64,000 nucleotides of DNA from the NCBI RefSeq assembly GCF_900157385.1, contig NZ_LT717701.1:248001-312000 (forward strand). Reading direction: 5' to 3'. Positions within the stretch are counted from its first letter, which is position 1. Each line of letters opens with the position of its first letter. A program made the translations under genes and the position numbers. Source of the stretch: Mycobacterium terramassiliense (GTDB lineage Bacteria; Actinomycetota; Actinomycetes; Mycobacteriales; Mycobacteriaceae). The notes under the pieces are model-generated. The model did not search any database. It worked only from the letters and a program-made list of their open reading frames with translations, and was not told the DNA's origin. This document shows, piece after piece, positions 63,133 through 64,000 of the stretch.

Positions 63133-64000
63133 TCAGCCCTTGGCGAGGGTGAATTGCGCGACGTCGGTATAGCCCTCGCGGAACAACTCGGCGCACCCCG
63201 TGAGGTACTTCATGTACCGGTCGTACACCTCTTGGGACTGAATCGCGATGGCGTCGTCGCGGCGGGCCTCCAGCGCCGCCGCCCAGGTGTCGAGTGTGCG
63301 TGCGTAGTGCGGGCGCAACTGCTGGACTCGCTTGACCGCGAAGCCGGCATTCTCGGCTTGCCGCTCGACCGCCGCGGCGTTGGGCAGGTCTCCGCCCGGG
63401 AAGATCTCGTCCATGATGAATTTCATGAACCGCAGCTTGGTCATGGTGATGGGCAGTCCGCGTTCGGCGAACTCGTCGTCGCTGGGCTTGATGATGGTGT
63501 GCAGCAGCATCACGCCGTCGGCGGGCAGCGCCTGGTAGGCCATCTTGAAGAAGTCGGGGTAGCGGTCGCGCCCGAAGTGTTCGAACGCACCGATCGACAC
63601 GATGCGATCCACCTTGTCGTCGAACTGCTCCCAGCCCCGCAGCAGCACGCGCTTGGTCCGCGGGCTCGGATGCCGGTCCAGGCGTTGCTGCACGTGCGCC
63701 TGCTGATTGCGGCTCAGCGTCAGTCCCACGACGTTGACGTCGTAGCGTTCGAGCGCGCGAACGATCGTCGTGCCCCAGCCGCACCCGATGTCCAGCAGCG
63801 TCATGCCCGGCTGGAGACCGAGCTTGCCCAGCGAGAGGTCCACCTTGGCGAGCTGTGCCTCTTCGAGCGTCATGTCGTCGCGCTCGAAATAGGCGCAGCT
63901 GTAGGTCCGCGTCGGGTCCAGGAAAAGCGCAAAGAAGTCGTCGGACAGGTCGTAGTGCGCCTGCACGTCCTCGAAGTGCGGCTCCAAGCTGACGGCTTCG
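63133..64000 (-). CDS. Mycolic acid cyclopropane-synthase-type methyltransferase (5' end beyond window)
   Basis: At least 289 residues are visible; the start codon lies beyond the window end, as the frame (…EAVSLEPHFEDV) is open to base 64000. It carries AHYDLSDDFFALFLDPTRTYSCAYFERDDMTLEEAQ, the SAM-binding LLDIGCGWGTTIV, GAFEHFG and the end YMKYLTGCAELFREGYTDVAQFTL, typical of CmaA/MmaA/PcaA/UmaA enzymes. It uses SAM to modify mycolic acid chains in the cell wall. The exact paralogue (cmaA, pcaA, mmaA, umaA) cannot be named safely. Confidence 0.92.
   Translation of the reverse strand, partial: EAVSLEPHFEDVQAHYDLSDDFFALFLDPTRTYSCAYFERDDMTLEEAQLAKVDLSLGKLGLQPGMTLLDIGCGWGTTIVRALERYDVNVVGLTLSRNQQAHVQQRLDRHPSPRTKRVLLRGWEQFDDKVDRIVSIGAFEHFGRDRYPDFFKMAYQALPADGVMLLHTIIKPSDDEFAERGLPITMTKLRFMKFIMDEIFPGGDLPNAAAVERQAENAGFAVKRVQQLRPHYARTLDTWAAALEARRDDAIAIQSQEVYDRYMKYLTGCAELFREGYTDVAQFTLAKG

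Overview
The window is from a high-GC actinobacterium that is almost certainly a slow-growing Mycobacterium. Evidence seen in the sequence: a PE_PGRS gene, mycolic acid cyclopropane-synthase-type methyltransferase, an Eis-type acetyltransferase, a PrrB-like kinase, F420-type enzymes, many FadD/FadE/TetR genes, many GTG/TTG starts and four-base ATGA/GTGA gene overlaps. A PE_PGRS gene argues against M. avium itself and for a relative carrying the PGRS expansion (inference). No rRNA, tRNA, CRISPR array or transposase was found.

Layout. 1-3484: end of a LuxR-type regulator, a PE_PGRS gene and a TolB-like exported protein. 3489-7746: TetR with its operator, alpha/beta hydrolase, SDR and an acyl-CoA synthetase. 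7691-7910: four 55-bp hairpin-forming tandem repeats between convergent genes. 7908-14167: a tightly coupled minus-strand operon (amidohydrolase, two-domain CoA-transferase, small protein, thiolase, OB-fold protein, PadR) that looks like a catabolic beta-oxidation-type unit. 14354-17255: TetR facing a DUF1214/sulfotransferase pair, with both start codons inside one palindrome. 17257-21895: a membrane protein divergent from a zincin-like gene, a mycobacteriophage-type lysin A and a lysin B, with no other phage genes. 21903-26500: a second lipid-degradation set (OB-fold, thiolase, fused acyl-CoA dehydrogenase) with a TetR whose operator is also found in front of the acyl-CoA synthetase at 6106. 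26432-30630: pyruvate-kinase-like protein, DUF190 triple-repeat protein and class I aldolase. 30706-36436: ABC transporter pair (Rv0072/Rv0073-like), isochorismatase-type hydrolase, b561/catalase pair, and a STAS/anti-sigma pair. 36447-44360: two phosphotransferases, TetR, D-aminoacylase-type amidohydrolase, Rieske oxygenase and others, suggestive of catabolism of unknown aromatic or amide compounds. 44397-56789: nitroreductase-like protein, orphan PrrB-like kinase, deleted sulP, TetR/acyl-CoA dehydrogenase, Eis-like enzyme, a FAD oxidoreductase broken by an inverted duplication, an HdeA-like lipoprotein, MFS pump, F420 oxidoreductase and PadR. 56813-64000: large PLP amino-acid decarboxylase, hemerythrin, SnoaL-like and SCO6745-type proteins, and the 5'-truncated mycolate methyltransferase.

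The most interesting signals are the stranded lysin A/lysin B cassette with its zincin-like first gene, the 55-bp hairpin repeat that supplies stop codons to both flanking genes, the start-codon-embedding palindrome at 14964-14996, the shared operators linking distant fad genes, and the inverted-duplication pseudogene at 51024. All functional statements rest on reading translated sequence and on family knowledge; no database search was run.
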